Assembly (NCBI RefSeq): GCF_002563715.1
Contig: NZ_PDJJ01000001.1
Coordinates: forward strand, 2,356,001-2,420,000
Direction: 5' to 3'
DNA: 64,000 nt
Source: Isoptericola jiangsuensis
Lineage (GTDB): Bacteria > Actinomycetota > Actinomycetes > Actinomycetales > Cellulomonadaceae
Shown: positions 62,794-64,000 of the stretch, in pieces
Numbering within the stretch: position 1 is the first letter of the stretch
How the letters are laid out: each line of letters begins with the position of its first letter
Notes under the pieces: model-generated
Told to the model about the DNA's origin: nothing
The model's input: only the letters and a program-made list of their open reading frames with translations
Databases searched by the model: none
Translations under genes and position numbers: made by a program

Positions 62794-63522
62794 ATGGCCC
62801 GCACCAAGTCCGACGCCGGCGAGCCGGCGTCCACCCCGAAGCAGAAGAAGCCCAAGAAGCAGCGCTGGTACCACCAGGTGTGGTCCGCCTACCAGATGAC
62901 CCGGCGGCAGGACCCGCTCATCACCTGGGTGATGCTCGCGGTGTTCTGCGGGGTCCTGGCGGTCGCGCTCCTCATCGGCTTCCTCACCGGCCACCCGATC
63001 TACGCCACGGTCGTCGGCCTGCCGTTCGCGCTGCTCGCCGCGATGTTCATCCTCACCCGCCGCGCCGAGCGCGCCGCGTACACGCAGATCGAGGGGCAGC
63101 CGGGCGCCGTCCGCGCCGCTCTCGGCACCGTGCGCGGCGGCTGGACGTTCGACGACGAGCCCGTCGCGGTGAACCGGCACCAGGACCTCGTGTTCCGCGG
63201 CGTCGGTCGCCCCGGCGTCGTCCTCGTCTCCGAGGGCCCGTCGTACCGGGTGCAGCGCATGCTCGACGACGAGCGCCGCCGCACCGCGCGCGTGCTGCAG
63301 AACGTGCCCGTCGCCACCATCCAGGTGGGCAATGAGGACGGCCAGGTGCCGCTGCCCAAGGTGGCGCGCCAGGTCCAGAAGATGAAGAAGCAGCTGACCA
63401 GCGCCGAGGCCGGCGAGGTCGGCAAGCGCCTCAAGGCGCTCGGCGGCGTGCGGCTGCCCGTGCCCAAGGGCGTCGACCCGATGAAGGCGCGCCCCGACCG
63501 CAAGGGCATGCGCGGGCGCTGA
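62794..63522 (+). CDS. DUF4191 membrane protein
   Basis: 242 residues; basic N-terminus (KQKKPKKQRWYHQVW), two close spans (about 46-65 and 70-87, in WVMLAVFCGVLAVALLIGF and YATVVGLPFALLAAMFIL), then a cytosolic domain with GTVRGGWTFDDEPVAV, VVLVSEGPSYRVQRML and a basic end. Matches DUF4191, which often follows lipA in actinobacteria. Function unknown. Confidence 0.86.
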   Translation: MARTKSDAGEPASTPKQKKPKKQRWYHQVWSAYQMTRRQDPLITWVMLAVFCGVLAVALLIGFLTGHPIYATVVGLPFALLAAMFILTRRAERAAYTQIEGQPGAVRAALGTVRGGWTFDDEPVAVNRHQDLVFRGVGRPGVVLVSEGPSYRVQRMLDDERRRTARVLQNVPVATIQVGNEDGQVPLPKVARQVQKMKKQLTSAEAGEVGKRLKALGGVRLPVPKGVDPMKARPDRKGMRGR

Positions 63523-63555
63523 GCCCGCGCGGCACGGCCTCGGGGATCACGACCT

Positions 63556-63600
63556 GGCGGCCGGGACGGTCATCGACGCACGATGACGGTCCCGGCCGCC
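63556..63600. terminator. Terminator hairpin overlapping the RDD gene end
   Basis: A 20-bp stem with one mismatch (63556-63575 with 63581-63600, loop ACGCA) includes the RDD stop codon and last codons. Confidence 0.75.
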
Positions 63601-64000
63601 TTGTCGTGCAGCCCGCGACCGTCCGTGTCCCACACGACGGCGGGGATGACGAGGCACAGCAGCAGCGCCCGCACGGCGCTGCGGCCCAGCCCCACGAGGT
63701 GCGGGACGGACACGTCGAGGCGCCGGACCTGCAGCCGCAGCAGCGCGTGACCGAGGGTCGAGCCGACCGTCCCGACGAGGATCAGGTTCATGACGGCGAA
63801 GATGCCGAGCGTCGCCCAGGAGTCGAGGTCGAAGAACGCGTAGCTGATGGCGCTGGCCGCCGCCCAGTCGACGCACAGGGCCACCACGCGGCGCCCCAGA
63901 CCCGCCCGCGAACCCGGTCCCGAGGCCGGCAGACCGAGGCTGTCCCGGTCCGTCGTCTCACCTGTCGGGACGTCGGGACCGCTCAGCCAGGACCCGAATT
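63570..64000 (-). CDS. RDD-family membrane protein, 5' end beyond window
   Basis: At least 143 residues, open to the right edge. Begins in view with FGSWLSGPDVPTGE and GLPASGPGSRAGLGRRV, common before the RDD domain in actinobacteria; then spans around LCVDWAAASAISYAFF, WATLGIFAVMNLILVGT and LLLCLVIPAVVWD. Ends RGLHDKAAGTVIVRR, matching the RDD family ending. In M. tuberculosis a homologue also lies near lipA. Start not visible. Confidence 0.85.
   Translation of the reverse strand, partial: FGSWLSGPDVPTGETTDRDSLGLPASGPGSRAGLGRRVVALCVDWAAASAISYAFFDLDSWATLGIFAVMNLILVGTVGSTLGHALLRLQVRRLDVSVPHLVGLGRSAVRALLLCLVIPAVVWDTDGRGLHDKAAGTVIVRR

Overview
The window is a 64-kb stretch of a very GC-rich chromosome with dense, mostly single-copy housekeeping genes. 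GTG starts are common, nearly all stops are TGA, and many genes appear to lack a leader. Gene content and order point to an actinobacterium of the Micrococcales, probably Cellulomonadaceae or Promicromonosporaceae (Cellulomonas/Cellulosimicrobium-like). That family assignment is inference. The evidence is a PASTA Ser/Thr kinase, a bcc-aa3 respiratory supercomplex with a di-haem QcrC, class II DAHP synthase, PPi-type phosphofructokinase, a DEDD exonuclease/GIY-YIG fusion, and a gene order from about 14.6 to 41 kb that resembles Mycobacterium tuberculosis Rv2173-Rv2205c as I remember it. I see no prophage, insertion sequence, CRISPR array, rRNA or tRNA.

Layout. 0-3.5 kb: methylmalonate-semialdehyde dehydrogenase (cut by the left edge) divergent from a PucR regulator, then a small cupin. 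3.5-4.6 kb: a DUF6580-like membrane protein translationally coupled to a DUF4430 lipoprotein, possibly a vitamin-capture pair. 4.6-12.1 kb: topoisomerase IV subunit ParE, a zinc-ribbon protein, a SpoIID/LytB protein, a flavin oxidoreductase and the principal sigma factor. 12.4-16.1 kb: UspA, DUF4192, a lipoprotein, a polyprenyl synthase and an Rv2175c-like DNA-binding protein. 16.2-28.9 kb: PknL-type kinase, PPi-PFK plus DAHP synthase operon, acyltransferase, glucokinase, acyl-CoA ligase, exonuclease/GIY-YIG fusion, stand-alone RAM domain, TrpD and a lone receiver domain. 29.1-38.3 kb: ctaE-qcrCAB on the plus strand faces ctaCDF on the minus strand, with sodA and a gene-poor repeat island between them. 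38.6-43.6 kb: a cysteine-desulfurase-like protein without any lysine, TusA, ErpA, a short glycerate-kinase-like protein, NadA, a DJ-1/PfpI protein and a thioesterase. 43.6-53.4 kb: dipeptidase, DUF3043, aldo/keto reductase, YczE-like protein with a MocR regulator, a pyrD operon and leucyl aminopeptidase. 53.7-64 kb: SucB, a membrane pseudokinase, a Gfo/Idh/MocA oxidoreductase, an MMPL exporter divergent from a MarR regulator, lipB-lipA, DUF4191 and an RDD protein cut by the right edge.

How the genes work together. Central carbon metabolism and respiration dominate. PPi-PFK and DAHP synthase share an operon, linking glycolysis to aromatic synthesis. LipB and LipA make the lipoyl cofactor that SucB carries on two lipoyl domains. 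SucB feeds the TCA cycle, and the Qcr/Cta genes encode the terminal electron transport chain. ErpA and TusA serve iron-sulfur and sulfur handling. About half of the genes have an xANNNT box placed 6-8 nt before the start codon, a compact leaderless promoter arrangement that I used to choose several start codons.

The most unusual items are: (1) a class V aminotransferase/cysteine-desulfurase-fold protein with the catalytic cysteine but no lysine residue at all, coupled to TusA; (2) two related 20-bp-period repeat arrays in inverted orientation around a roughly 0.7-kb lower-GC gene-free island; (3) three TAG stop codons that double as the -10 box of the next gene; (4) a SpoIID domain whose motifs are in permuted order; (5) a probable pseudokinase with an external domain.
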